A stretch of DNA of 64,000 nucleotides from Caballeronia pedi (GTDB lineage Bacteria; Pseudomonadota; Gammaproteobacteria; Burkholderiales; Burkholderiaceae): NCBI RefSeq assembly GCF_001544915.2, contig NZ_FCOE02000033.1, forward strand, positions 17,838 through 81,837. The letters run 5' to 3'. This document shows, piece after piece, positions 7,732 through 15,350 of this stretch (the first letter of the stretch is position 1; each line of letters opens with the position of its first letter). The position numbers and the translations under genes are program-made. The notes below the pieces were generated by a model. It saw nothing but the letters and a program-made list of their open reading frames with translations. It was not told the DNA's origin and did not search any database.

Positions 7732-9384
7732 TCAAAGCTGCTTGTCGACGGGCAACAGCATAAAGAGTCCCGTCATCGCATTGCGATAAAACCCTGCTTC
7801 GGGATCGAAATTCCAGGTGACGAGGCTGTTGTTGTCCTCGGTGGTCCAGACGAGGCCCGACTGCGGCGCGCCGGTGCGCCGCAATTCCTCGGTCACCGCC
7901 GCGCTCGCCAGCCGCACCTGCCAGCTCACCTTCGGCGAGGTGCCGTTGGCGAAAAGCGTAGCGGCTTCCTCGGCGATCGGCTTGCTGTGGATCACGAGCG
8001 CGAGCTCGGTGTTCAGCTTCGCCGAGCGCGGATCGAGATTCATCGAGCCGATCACGAGGATACTCCGATCGATCACATAGGCCTTCGCATGCAGGCTCGC
8101 GCGCGACTGCGAGCCGAACAGGCCGGCGCGCGGGCTGCGTTCGCCTTCGAGCTGGATCGGCTTGAATTCGTACAGTTCGACGCCGTTTTGCAGCAACGGA
8201 ACGCGATACGGCGCGTAGCCGGCCTGCACGGCGACGGCGTCGGTGGCGGCGAGCGAGTTGGTCAGCACCGCGACGCGCACGCCGCGCCTGGTCGCCGCGC
8301 CGAGGGTTTTCACGCCCGTATCGTGCGGCACGAAGTAGGGCGAGAGGATCAGGAATTCGCTCTGCGCGTCCTTGAGCAGATCGACGAGACGCTGCATCGG
8401 CGGGCTCTTGTAGTCGTCGCTCGGATGCTCGATCTTCGACGGCGAATCGACCCAGAATTCCGTCGGCGCCCACACGAGGCCCATTTCCTCGCGTGAAATC
8501 TGCTGCGCGAGCGGCGTGGCGTTGAGCGGCTTCGCGTTCAGCGGCTCGGCCTGCTTGCGCCAGTGCGCGCGCAGGTCGTCGCGGGTCTTGTCGAGTTCGG
8601 CGGCGTCGAATTTCTGCTTGTTCAGCACGCGCAGCGGGTACGAGAGCGAGCTGTTCCAGTAATCGTCGAAGCTCGCGGAAATCTGCGGCGTCACCGGGCC
8701 GGCGGCGAAGACGTCGAGATCGCGGAACTGCAGCGTCGGGCTCGCACTGAAGTATTCGTCGCCGAGATTGCGCCCGCCGACGATCGCGATCTGGTTGTCC
8801 GCGATCATCGCCTTGTTGTGCATGCGGCGCGTGAAGTGGCCGAGATTCGTGAAGAAGTTCTGCGTGCGCTCGGAGAAGCTGCGCTGCGCGCTGCCGTACG
8901 GGTTGAATACGCGGATCTCGATGTTGTCGTGCGTGTTGAGCGCCGCCATGATCTGGTCGATGTCCTTGAAGTTCAGATCGTCGACGAGCATGCGCACGCG
9001 CACGCCGCGATCCGCCGCATAGAGCGCCGCGCCCAGCAGCAGCTTGCCGGTGTTGTCTTCCTCGGCGATGTAGTACTGCATGTCGAGCGTCTTCGTCGCC
9101 GCGCGCGCGAGGGCGATGCGCGCCTGCAACGCATCGGTGCCGGTCGGCAGCAGGCGCACGGCGGATTGATCCGGATGCCGCTGCTCGAGCGGCGCGAGCG
9201 CGCTCGCGAGCGGCGTCGCTTCGTTCGACGCCAGCGCGTGGCTCACCGGCCGGTCGAACGCCGTCGCGGGCGGTCGTGTCGCGCAGGCGGCGAGCAACGT
9301 CGTCAACATGACGATGGCGAATCTTCTTACTGGCGCGATGACGTCACGCGCTACGACTTCCCCCATTCCCCGGCTTTCCGACAC
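7732..9384 (-). CDS. Phospholipase D-family lipoprotein (cardiolipin synthase-like)
   Basis: 550 residues with two HKD catalytic motifs: HNKAMIAD (189-196) and HAKAYVID (about residue 430), each followed by the usual G-x-x-N segment (GGRNLGD, GSMNLDPRS). Such proteins transfer or hydrolyse phosphatidyl groups; relatives include ClsC-type cardiolipin synthases. The N-terminus has a hydrophobic stretch ending in LLAAC (Cys34), a good lipobox, so I infer an envelope lipoprotein. The GTG at 9384 is preferred because GAGGAATC precedes it; an ATG six codons later has its purine run too close. The true substrate is not evident. It is followed closely by fumC. Confidence 0.87.
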   Translation of the reverse strand: MSESRGMGEVVARDVIAPVRRFAIVMLTTLLAACATRPPATAFDRPVSHALASNEATPLASALAPLEQRHPDQSAVRLLPTGTDALQARIALARAATKTLDMQYYIAEEDNTGKLLLGAALYAADRGVRVRMLVDDLNFKDIDQIMAALNTHDNIEIRVFNPYGSAQRSFSERTQNFFTNLGHFTRRMHNKAMIADNQIAIVGGRNLGDEYFSASPTLQFRDLDVFAAGPVTPQISASFDDYWNSSLSYPLRVLNKQKFDAAELDKTRDDLRAHWRKQAEPLNAKPLNATPLAQQISREEMGLVWAPTEFWVDSPSKIEHPSDDYKSPPMQRLVDLLKDAQSEFLILSPYFVPHDTGVKTLGAATRRGVRVAVLTNSLAATDAVAVQAGYAPYRVPLLQNGVELYEFKPIQLEGERSPRAGLFGSQSRASLHAKAYVIDRSILVIGSMNLDPRSAKLNTELALVIHSKPIAEEAATLFANGTSPKVSWQVRLASAAVTEELRRTGAPQSGLVWTTEDNNSLVTWNFDPEAGFYRNAMTGLFMLLPVDKQL

Positions 9385-9501
9385 TTCGATTCCTCGTTTT
9401 TGATTGTCGCGACTTGGCGCGTCTCGAAATTATTTTAAGGGGAATCGGAACAAGGCCGGGCAGGACGCCCGCGAGGAAGGCAGCGACAAGGCGTAGGGAC
9501 G

Positions 9502-9564
9502 AAAAAAAGCCCGCTGGCTGAAGCGGGCTGATAACCCCTGTCACAGATGTCTCAAGGAGGAGAC
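9502..9564 (-). ncRNA. Predicted small RNA with anti-Shine-Dalgarno hairpin loop
   Basis: Reading the minus strand, the predicted transcript starts near 9564 with the hairpin GUCUC-CUCCUU-GAGAC, whose loop is complementary to the ribosome-binding consensus AAGGAG. An unpaired linker follows, then a terminator hairpin AGCCCGC/GCGGGCU ending in seven U. A sigma-70 promoter (TTGGTC, 17 bases, TAGGAT) lies immediately upstream, placing the start at the first stem base. It sits alone between the MATE and phospholipase genes. From memory, a betaproteobacterial family of toxic small RNAs with an anti-SD motif has been described and this may belong to it; I could not check. Confidence 0.65.
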
Positions 9565-9570
9565 GGGTTC

Positions 9571-9599
9571 ATCCTAACAATGCGCGCCGCGTGGACCAA
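9571..9599 (-). promoter_or_regulatory. Sigma-70 promoter of the predicted anti-SD small RNA
   Basis: On the minus strand, -35 TTGGTC (9594-9599) and -10 TAGGAT (9571-9576) are separated by exactly 17 bases, predicting a start about seven bases downstream at the hairpin. Confidence 0.6.
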
Positions 9600-9644
9600 C
9601 CAAGCATTCGTGCTATGCATATCGGCGCGCGGATCGGGTGCTTA

Positions 9645-11093
9645 TCAGGCGTGGCCGTGCGGCGCGGGGTTCGCGGCATCGGCGTCGTCCGGCTTCGGTG
9701 CGACGCCCGTCTCGACGAACCTGCGGCTGATGCGGTGAAACCGCAAGGTCATCAGCACGGCGACGCTCGCAAGGCCCGCCGCGAGCCCCCACCACAGGCC
9801 TTTGGGACCCAGCTCGAAGTGGAATGCGAGCACATAGGCGGTCGGAAAGCCGACGCCCCAGTAGCCGAACGCGGCGGCGAGCATCGGGATGCGCGTGTCT
9901 TTCAGGCCGCGCAGGCAGCCCGAGCCGACCGTCTGCATGCCGTCGACGATCTGGAACACGGCCGCCACGCCGAGCAGCGACGCCGCGAGCGCGACGGTGT
10001 GCGCGTTGGCGGGATCGTCGAGATGCAGATACAGGCCGACGATCGCGCGCGGCACCGTGATCAGCACGAGCCCCGAGCACATCATGAAGCCGACGCCCAG
10101 CGCCAGCGCGACGAAGCCCGCGTGACGCGCCGCGATAGGCACGCCCGCGCCGACCCAGTAGCCGACGCGCACGTTCGCCGCCTGGCCGATGGCGAGCGGC
10201 ACCATGAACGCGACCGACGCGACGTTGAGCGCGATCTGATGCGCGGCGAGCGGCGCTTCGCCGAGCAGGCCGACCATCATGCCGGTGGCGAGAAAGAGCG
10301 TCGATTCGACGCCGTAGGTGATCGCGACCGGCCAGCCGATGCCGAACAGCTCGCCCATCAGCGGCAGGCGCGGGCGCGCGCGCGCGACGAAATGCCTGTA
10401 GCGCGGCCGCAGATGCAGCACCGCGACGAGCGCGATCGCGATACCCCAGACGGTGATCGTGGTCGCCGCCGCCGAACCGAGAAAGCCTTCGCGCGGCAGC
10501 CCGTACGCGCCGTGAATCAGCCCGTAGTTGAGAAAGCCGTTGACGAACACGCCGCCGATCGAGATCCACAGCAGCCTGCGCGCCGCGCCGATCGCGGGCA
10601 GGAACGCGCGCATCATGCCCACGCCGATGAGACTCGCCGGCGTGCCCCAGCGCAGCACCGCGCAGTATTCGCCGACGTTCTTCGCGAGCGTCGCCGGTTC
10701 GTGGAACGCGAGCAGGATCGGTTCGGCGTAGCTCAGCAGCACGAACGCGGGCACGGCGAGCAGCACGGACAGCACGAGGCCGGTCCAGTAGATGCCCGGC
10801 ACGCGATCGTCGGCGTTCGCGCCGCGCGCATGCGCGACCGACACCGACACCGACGTCAGCACGCCCTGCAACAGCGTCACCACGACGAAAAAGAGGTTCG
10901 CGCCGAGGCCGCCGGCGGCGAGCGCGTCGGGCCCGAGCGAGCCGAGCAGGATGGTGTCGGTGACGCCCATCGCCATCTGCGAAAGCTGCGCGATGGCGAG
11001 CGGCGCGGCGAGGCGCGCCGTGTCGACGGCGTGACGCGAGAGGCTCGGCGGTCCTTGATGCGCGCGCGTGGCGCGGGTGACGTGCGGTTGCAT
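9645..11093 (-). CDS. MATE-family multidrug efflux transporter
   Basis: A 482-residue inner-membrane protein with about twelve hydrophobic helices arranged as two similar halves, as in NorM-type MATE transporters that export cationic drugs using Na+ or H+. Recognisable segments are LAAPLAIAQLSQMAMGVTDTILLGSLGPDALAAGGLGAN in the first helix pair and GWPVAITYGVESTLFLATGMMVGLLGEAPLAAHQIALN at the start of the second half. The C-terminal ~25 residues are a cytosolic charged tail. The gene is preceded by a 250-base gap with no gene and appears to be transcribed alone. Substrate range is not predictable. Confidence 0.92.
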   Translation of the reverse strand: MQPHVTRATRAHQGPPSLSRHAVDTARLAAPLAIAQLSQMAMGVTDTILLGSLGPDALAAGGLGANLFFVVVTLLQGVLTSVSVSVAHARGANADDRVPGIYWTGLVLSVLLAVPAFVLLSYAEPILLAFHEPATLAKNVGEYCAVLRWGTPASLIGVGMMRAFLPAIGAARRLLWISIGGVFVNGFLNYGLIHGAYGLPREGFLGSAAATTITVWGIAIALVAVLHLRPRYRHFVARARPRLPLMGELFGIGWPVAITYGVESTLFLATGMMVGLLGEAPLAAHQIALNVASVAFMVPLAIGQAANVRVGYWVGAGVPIAARHAGFVALALGVGFMMCSGLVLITVPRAIVGLYLHLDDPANAHTVALAASLLGVAAVFQIVDGMQTVGSGCLRGLKDTRIPMLAAAFGYWGVGFPTAYVLAFHFELGPKGLWWGLAAGLASVAVLMTLRFHRISRRFVETGVAPKPDDADAANPAPHGHA

Positions 11094-11346
11094 GGCTGAT
11101 CGGTTGAAAACGAGGACGGCGCGACAGTCAGTGCACTGAACGCCGCCGGACTGGAATGCGGAAGGGCAAAGAGCGGAGCGCGATGCGCAACACGCGCTGA
11201 CGGAACGACCGACGCTGCAAACCCGGCGCTGAAACCAGAACGAAAGACGACTAGCTTATTGCGTCGCGTGCGGCATGTCGATGACGCGTTCGCTTATGGC
11301 CGGGTTTTCTCAATCGCGCGGCGTGCGCGCGCAAGTTCCGGCGACG

Positions 11347-11568
11347 CTATTCGGGCGCGCGCACGTGAATCGTCTGGCCGTCGAGCTTCACCTTCTGGCC
11401 CGCGCGAATCTTGCAGGTTTTGCGCATTTCCACCTTGCCGTCGACGGTGACGTCGCCCATTGCGACGCGCGCCTTCGCCGAGCCGCCGCTATCCGCCAGG
11501 CCCATCAGCTTGAGCAGGTTGTGGAGTTCGACGAAGTCGCCCGTGAGGGTGAATTGGAGTGGCGGCAT
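11347..11568 (-). CDS. Small S4-domain RNA-binding protein (YbcJ-like)
   Basis: 73 residues that are almost entirely one S4 RNA-binding fold: F-V-E-L-H-N-L-L-K-L-M-G, then the turn SGGSAKARVAMGDVTVDG and the basic strand KVEMRKTCKIRAGQKV. Such stand-alone S4 proteins (YbcJ/YaaA class) are thought to bind structured RNA. I start at ATG 11568 because the fold begins there; 29 further in-frame upstream residues look non-homologous. There is no convincing Shine-Dalgarno sequence before this ATG, so the start is moderately uncertain. The 253 bases between this gene and the MATE gene hold nothing I can identify. Confidence 0.8.
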   Translation of the reverse strand: MPPLQFTLTGDFVELHNLLKLMGLADSGGSAKARVAMGDVTVDGKVEMRKTCKIRAGQKVKLDGQTIHVRAPE

Positions 11569-11881
11569 GGGGCGGGCGCAGCGGAAAACGGAGGAAAGGC
11601 ATCCATGATAAACCACCGCTGGCGACGCGCCGGGCATGCGTCGTGCTGTGGCCATCGCGAGGACCGGTTATCTCATCGCAAGCGGACGGATTGGCAAATG
11701 TAGCCAGATGAAACCGTCGGTAACAATGACTGGTTTTCGAGAACTTGCCCGATCGAGGTCCGGTCCGACCGTTTGATCGATGCAGCTTCGGTCATCTTTC
11801 CAATCGACAAAAGTCGCGCGGATCGCTCGCTTTCATCGCTGTCAGAGCGCCGCCGACGCCAACTAAAGAGAGGACGAACTC

Positions 11882-12271
11882 ATGACTCGTGCACGAATCC
11901 TTTTGATCGGTTCCGCCATCGCCACGCTCGCCGCTTCGGGCGCCTACGCGCAAACCGCGCCGCAACCGGCGCCGATGGAACCGCAGACCATGCAGCCGGC
12001 GACGCCGCCACAGCAGAACGTCGTCGCGCCGGCGCCGACCGATCCGCTCGTCCAGCGCCGCAACGCGAACGCGGAGGCGAACGCCGAATATCGCGCATCG
12101 AAGAAGGCGTCGAAGGCCGAGCTGAAGGCGCAGAACCAGCAGGCCAAGTCGCAATACAAGGAAGAGGTGAAGAACGCCAAGATCAACCGCAAGGCGGACA
12201 AGGACGCCGCCAAGGCGGAACTGAACGCGACGGAGCCGAGCACGCCGAAGGACACGGGCCTGCAGCACTGA
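11882..12271 (+). CDS. Exported Lys/Ala-rich small protein
   Basis: 129 residues starting behind a GAGAGGACG site. Residues 1-23 form a Sec signal peptide (MTRARILLIGSAIATLAA..AYA, cleavage before QTAPQ). A Pro/Gln-rich spacer follows (residues ~25-50), then a highly charged, probably helical or coiled stretch rich in Lys, Ala and Glu with motifs such as KKASKAELKAQ and INRKADKDAAKAELNA. No known domain is recognised. The next gene encodes a second, shorter exported protein of similar composition with the same K-A-D-K pattern, so the two probably arose by duplication or work together at the cell envelope. Function unknown. Confidence 0.75.
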   Translation: MTRARILLIGSAIATLAASGAYAQTAPQPAPMEPQTMQPATPPQQNVVAPAPTDPLVQRRNANAEANAEYRASKKASKAELKAQNQQAKSQYKEEVKNAKINRKADKDAAKAELNATEPSTPKDTGLQH

Positions 12272-12329
12272 GCGTGACGCGCCGCGGGACCGGCGAAGTC
12301 CGGGTTCGCGGCTCAGAAACAGGGAGGAC

Positions 12330-12590
12330 ATGATGAACAGAAAAACCCATGCACTGCTTGCCGCGCTGATCGCGGGAACGTTCGCGAGCGTGAGCGTGGC
12401 CTCGTTCGCGCAGACGACCTCGGATGCACCGAGCGCCGCCGACCAGAAGGCCGCGAAGGAACAGACGAAGGCCGACAAGAAGGCGGCCGTCGCGCAAGCC
12501 AAGGCCGACAAGAAGAAAACCGAGGCGCAGTCCGAAGCCAACGAAGCCGCCGCCGACGCGAAGCTGAAGAACGCGAAGAAGGCGGAGTAA
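12330..12590 (+). CDS. Second exported Lys/Ala-rich small protein
   Basis: 86 residues with a strong GGGAGG ribosome site; either of two adjacent ATG codons can start it. A signal peptide (residues 1-28, ending VASFAQ) is followed by a mature chain of Ala, Lys, Glu and Asp, including the repeated element KADKKAAVAQ / KADKKKTEAQ. No aromatic residue is present after the signal peptide, suggesting an extended or helical cationic peptide rather than a globular fold. It lies 58 bases after the similar gene and is followed by a strong hairpin, so the two probably form a small operon. Function unknown. Confidence 0.72.
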   Translation: MMNRKTHALLAALIAGTFASVSVASFAQTTSDAPSAADQKAAKEQTKADKKAAVAQAKADKKKTEAQSEANEAAADAKLKNAKKAE

Positions 12591-12611
12591 CGCGCGCTTT
12601 TTGCGGCGATG

Positions 12612-12640
12612 CGAGCCCGGTTCCCTGCGAACCGGGCTCG
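12612..12640 (+). terminator. Hairpin terminator after the two small exported proteins
   Basis: An 11-bp perfect stem (CGAGCCCGGTT with AACCGGGCTCG) and a 7-base loop follow the gene end by 21 bases. The T-run is weak (TTGCATTT), so termination may be partial. Confidence 0.65.
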
Positions 12641-12688
12641 TTGCATTTGGGGCCAAAAGCCTTGCCGAGCCAAAGACTTGCGCGCGCG

Positions 12689-12716
12689 GGTTGTATGGAT
12701 ATACAGTGTGCGTCAC
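12689..12716 (+). promoter_or_regulatory. Possible promoter of the helicase gene
   Basis: TTGCGC and TATACA hexamers about 16 bases apart lie just upstream of the helicase start, giving a short leader. The -35 is a poor match, so this is tentative. Confidence 0.35.
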
Positions 12717-12741
12717 TCTTTTCCCGCCGCCATCTCCTCAC

Positions 12742-14871
12742 GTGCTCACGCTTCCCGATACCGCCTCCGCCCCTTCCGCCTCCGTCGCGAAACAGGTGGC
12801 CGACTATCTCGCGAAGCTCAACGAGGCGCAGCGTCAGGCCGTCGAATTCGGCGTCGACGAACCCGGTCGCGCGGGCGGGCCGCTGCTCGTCATCGCGGGC
12901 GCGGGGTCGGGCAAGACGAACACGCTCGCGCATCGCGTCGCGCATCTGCTCGTGAAGGGCGCCGATCCGCATCGCATTCTGCTGCTCACGTTTTCGCGCC
13001 GCGCGGCGCTGGAAATGACGCGGCGCGTCACGCGTATTGCGATGAACGCGCTCGGCACGAAAAGCGCCATCGCGCAGGGGCTGACCTGGTCGGGCACATT
13101 TCATAGCGTCGGCGCGCGACTGTTGCGCGATTACGCCGACCTCGTCGGGCTCGCGCCGTCGTTCACGATCAACGACCGCGAGGATTCCGCCGATCTCATG
13201 AACCTCGTGCGGCACGAACTCGGCCTGTCGTCGAAGGAGAAGCGCTTTCCGGCCAAGTCGACGTGTTTCGCAATCTACTCGCGCGTCGTTAATACGGGCG
13301 CGACGCTCAACTACGTGCTCGATCAGTCGTATCCGTGGTGCCGCGAGTGGGAAGCCGATCTCAAGCGCCTGTTCGCCGCCTACGTGGCCGCCAAACAGGC
13401 GCAAAGCGTGCTCGATTACGACGATCTGCTGCTCTACTGGTCGCACCTCGCGGCGGAGCCGTCAGTGGCGGCGGATCTCGCGAGCCGGTTCGATCACGTA
13501 CTCGTCGACGAATATCAGGACACCAATCGCCTGCAGGCGTCGATCCTGCTCGCGATGAAACCGGATGGGCGCGGCCTCACCGTCGTCGGCGACGATGCGC
13601 AATCCATCTACTCGTTTCGCGGCGCGACGGTGCGCAATATCCTCGATTTTCCGGGCCATTTCGATCCGCCCGCCGAAACCGTCACGCTCGATCGCAACTA
13701 TCGCTCGACGCAGCCGATCCTGGAGGCGTCGAACGCCGTGATCGGACTCGCGTCCGAGCGCTACACGAAGAATCTCTGGACCGACAAGGCATCGGCGCAA
13801 AAGCCGCGCGTCGTGTCCGTCGCCGATGAAGCCGATCAGGCGCGCTATGTCGTCGAGAAAGTGCTGGAGGCGCGCGAATCGGGCATGAGGCTCAAGTCGC
13901 AGGCGGTGCTGTTTCGCGCCGCGCATCACAGCGCGACGCTCGAAATCGAACTCACGCGGCGCAATATTCCGTTCGTGAAGTTCGGTGGCCTCAAGTTTCT
14001 CGATTCCGTCCACGTGAAGGACGTGCTTTCGGTGCTGCGCTGGGCCGAGAATCCGCGCGATCGCGTCGCGGGCTTTCGCGTCGCGCAATTGCTGCCGGGC
14101 ATCGGGCCCGCCATCGCTGCGCGTCTGCTGGATAGCGTGAGCGCGCCGGATGCGGTTGCGTCGGGCGCGATCGCTGCGTTCGCCGCGCCCGCCAGAGCCA
14201 GCGAGGACTGGCCGCGCTTCGTCGGCCTGATGGCGAAGCTCTGCGGGCGCGAGTCGGGCTGGCCCGCCGAGTTCGAAATGATCCGCCGCTGGTACGAGCC
14301 GCATCTGGAGCGCAATCACGAAGACGCGGCGATCCGCATCGGCGATATTTTGCAGATGGAGAGCATCGCGTCCACGTATCCGACGCGCGAGCGCTTTCTC
14401 ACCGAACTCACGCTCGATCCACCTGACGCCACCAGCGACGAATCCGGCGTGCCGCTGCTCGACGAAGACTATCTGATCCTCTCGACGATCCATTCGGCGA
14501 AGGGCCAGGAATGGCGGAACGTGTTCGTGCTGAACGGCGTGGACGGCTGCATCCCGTCCGATCTCGGCACCGGCAGCGACGAGGAAATCGACGAAGAGCG
14601 GCGTCTTTTATACGTCGCGATGACGCGTGCGAAGGAAGACCTGCACATCGTCACGCCGCAGCGTTTCTACGTGCACAACCAGACGCATCTGGGCGACCGC
14701 CACGTGTGGGCTCAACGCACGCGCTTCATCCCGCCGCATCTGATGCAGAACTTCGAAGCGGCCGCCTGGCCGCCGGTGATCGCGCCCGCCGCGCCGACGG
14801 CGGCGGGACTGGCGGCGGCCGCGAAAGCGAAAATCGATATCGCGGCGCGTTTGAAGGGAATGTGGGAGTAG
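12742..14871 (+). CDS. UvrD/Rep-family ATP-dependent DNA helicase
   Basis: A superfamily 1A helicase of about 709 residues that should unwind DNA 3' to 5' in repair or replication restart. Motifs in order: Q-motif LNEAQRQAV, Walker A AGAGSGKT (about residues 52-59), Walker B VDEYQDTN, motif III GDDAQSIYSFRGA, motif IV LDRNYRST, motif V/VI STIHSAKGQEWRNVFVLNGVDG and RRLLYVAMTRAKEDL. The start is uncertain: GTG 12742 lies after a promoter-like box and just before the first conserved residues, but has no clear ribosome site. The final residues AARLKGMW are encoded by a 24-bp sequence that recurs 1.66 kb downstream beyond an inserted toxin/immunity cassette. Confidence 0.88.
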   Translation: MLTLPDTASAPSASVAKQVADYLAKLNEAQRQAVEFGVDEPGRAGGPLLVIAGAGSGKTNTLAHRVAHLLVKGADPHRILLLTFSRRAALEMTRRVTRIAMNALGTKSAIAQGLTWSGTFHSVGARLLRDYADLVGLAPSFTINDREDSADLMNLVRHELGLSSKEKRFPAKSTCFAIYSRVVNTGATLNYVLDQSYPWCREWEADLKRLFAAYVAAKQAQSVLDYDDLLLYWSHLAAEPSVAADLASRFDHVLVDEYQDTNRLQASILLAMKPDGRGLTVVGDDAQSIYSFRGATVRNILDFPGHFDPPAETVTLDRNYRSTQPILEASNAVIGLASERYTKNLWTDKASAQKPRVVSVADEADQARYVVEKVLEARESGMRLKSQAVLFRAAHHSATLEIELTRRNIPFVKFGGLKFLDSVHVKDVLSVLRWAENPRDRVAGFRVAQLLPGIGPAIAARLLDSVSAPDAVASGAIAAFAAPARASEDWPRFVGLMAKLCGRESGWPAEFEMIRRWYEPHLERNHEDAAIRIGDILQMESIASTYPTRERFLTELTLDPPDATSDESGVPLLDEDYLILSTIHSAKGQEWRNVFVLNGVDGCIPSDLGTGSDEEIDEERRLLYVAMTRAKEDLHIVTPQRFYVHNQTHLGDRHVWAQRTRFIPPHLMQNFEAAAWPPVIAPAAPTAAGLAAAAKAKIDIAARLKGMWE
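14842..14865 (+). repeat. Left 24-bp direct repeat (helicase 3' end)
   Basis: An exact 24-base match to 16498-16521, encoding the helicase C-terminal residues AARLKGMW. The two copies bracket the Rhs/immunity cassette in direct orientation. Weaker similarity continues upstream of both copies (a TGGCCGCCGGTG block and a GCGCCCGCCG block). Confidence 0.85.
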
Positions 14872-14900
14872 GGCGAAGTCCTTCGCCAATCGTGTCGGGA

Positions 14901-15341
14901 TCAGAGTTCCTCGGCGTCAGACAAATCTTCCCAGCCGGTTACCTCTTTATCCTCGAAATGAACAAAGATGCCGTAGGGCTCGCAGATCCTGAACATTCCT
15001 TCGATGAAACGTATCGACCACCTCCTGTTCCGCCAGAAGGTCAATTCTGGCTGGGTGACAACAGGGACCTTTGGCGTCACCCTCCCTCCGAACGGCTCAG
15101 GGTTGTCCTCGTAGCATCGTGTCAGGTAATCAGACGCGTGCCTTTTGAGTGAGTCGAAAGTTTCGATGATTTCGTTGGCAAACGCGAAGGTATCCCATTC
15201 GAGGGCATCAAAGGATTCGACTTTGATGTTCATGAATATCGGTTCGCCATCTATCTGCACATGACATGTGAGGAAGCGCGTTCCGTCGTCGCTCTCATTA
15301 CGCCTCATCGGGCCCAACGGCGTGTCTATCGATTCATGCAT
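14901..15341 (-). CDS. Putative immunity protein for the Rhs toxin
   Basis: 146 residues, acidic overall (Asp/Glu-rich ends, ...EDKEVTGWEDLSDAEEL), without signal peptide or membrane segment, so cytoplasmic. It begins nine bases after the stop codon of the Rhs tip on the same strand, the standard position for the immunity partner of a polymorphic toxin. No domain is recognised; aromatic and charged segments such as LEWDTFAFANEIIETFDSLKRH suggest a compact alpha/beta protein. The immunity role is inferred from position, size and charge only. The AT-richer codon use matches the Rhs tip and differs from the flanking core genes. Confidence 0.6.
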   Translation of the reverse strand: MHESIDTPLGPMRRNESDDGTRFLTCHVQIDGEPIFMNIKVESFDALEWDTFAFANEIIETFDSLKRHASDYLTRCYEDNPEPFGGRVTPKVPVVTQPELTFWRNRRWSIRFIEGMFRICEPYGIFVHFEDKEVTGWEDLSDAEEL

Positions 15342-15350
15342 CGTGGAACT

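Noticed and set aside
6359..7789. Long plus-strand open frame opposite fumC
   Set aside because: fumC on the other strand is unmistakable; the shadow is Arg/His-rich and has no family features.
7706..8473. 256-codon N-terminal extension of fumC
   Set aside because: It overlaps the phospholipase-like gene in another frame on the same strand; fumC has a normal start at 7705.
9591..11099. 502-codon plus-strand open frame opposite the MATE gene
   Set aside because: Composition (Arg, Gln, His, Asp) is that of an antisense frame, while the minus strand encodes a clear twelve-helix transporter.
11094..11346. Gap between the MATE and S4 genes, checked for an RNA or peptide gene
   Set aside because: No promoter-terminator pair, conserved-looking hairpin or started frame seen.
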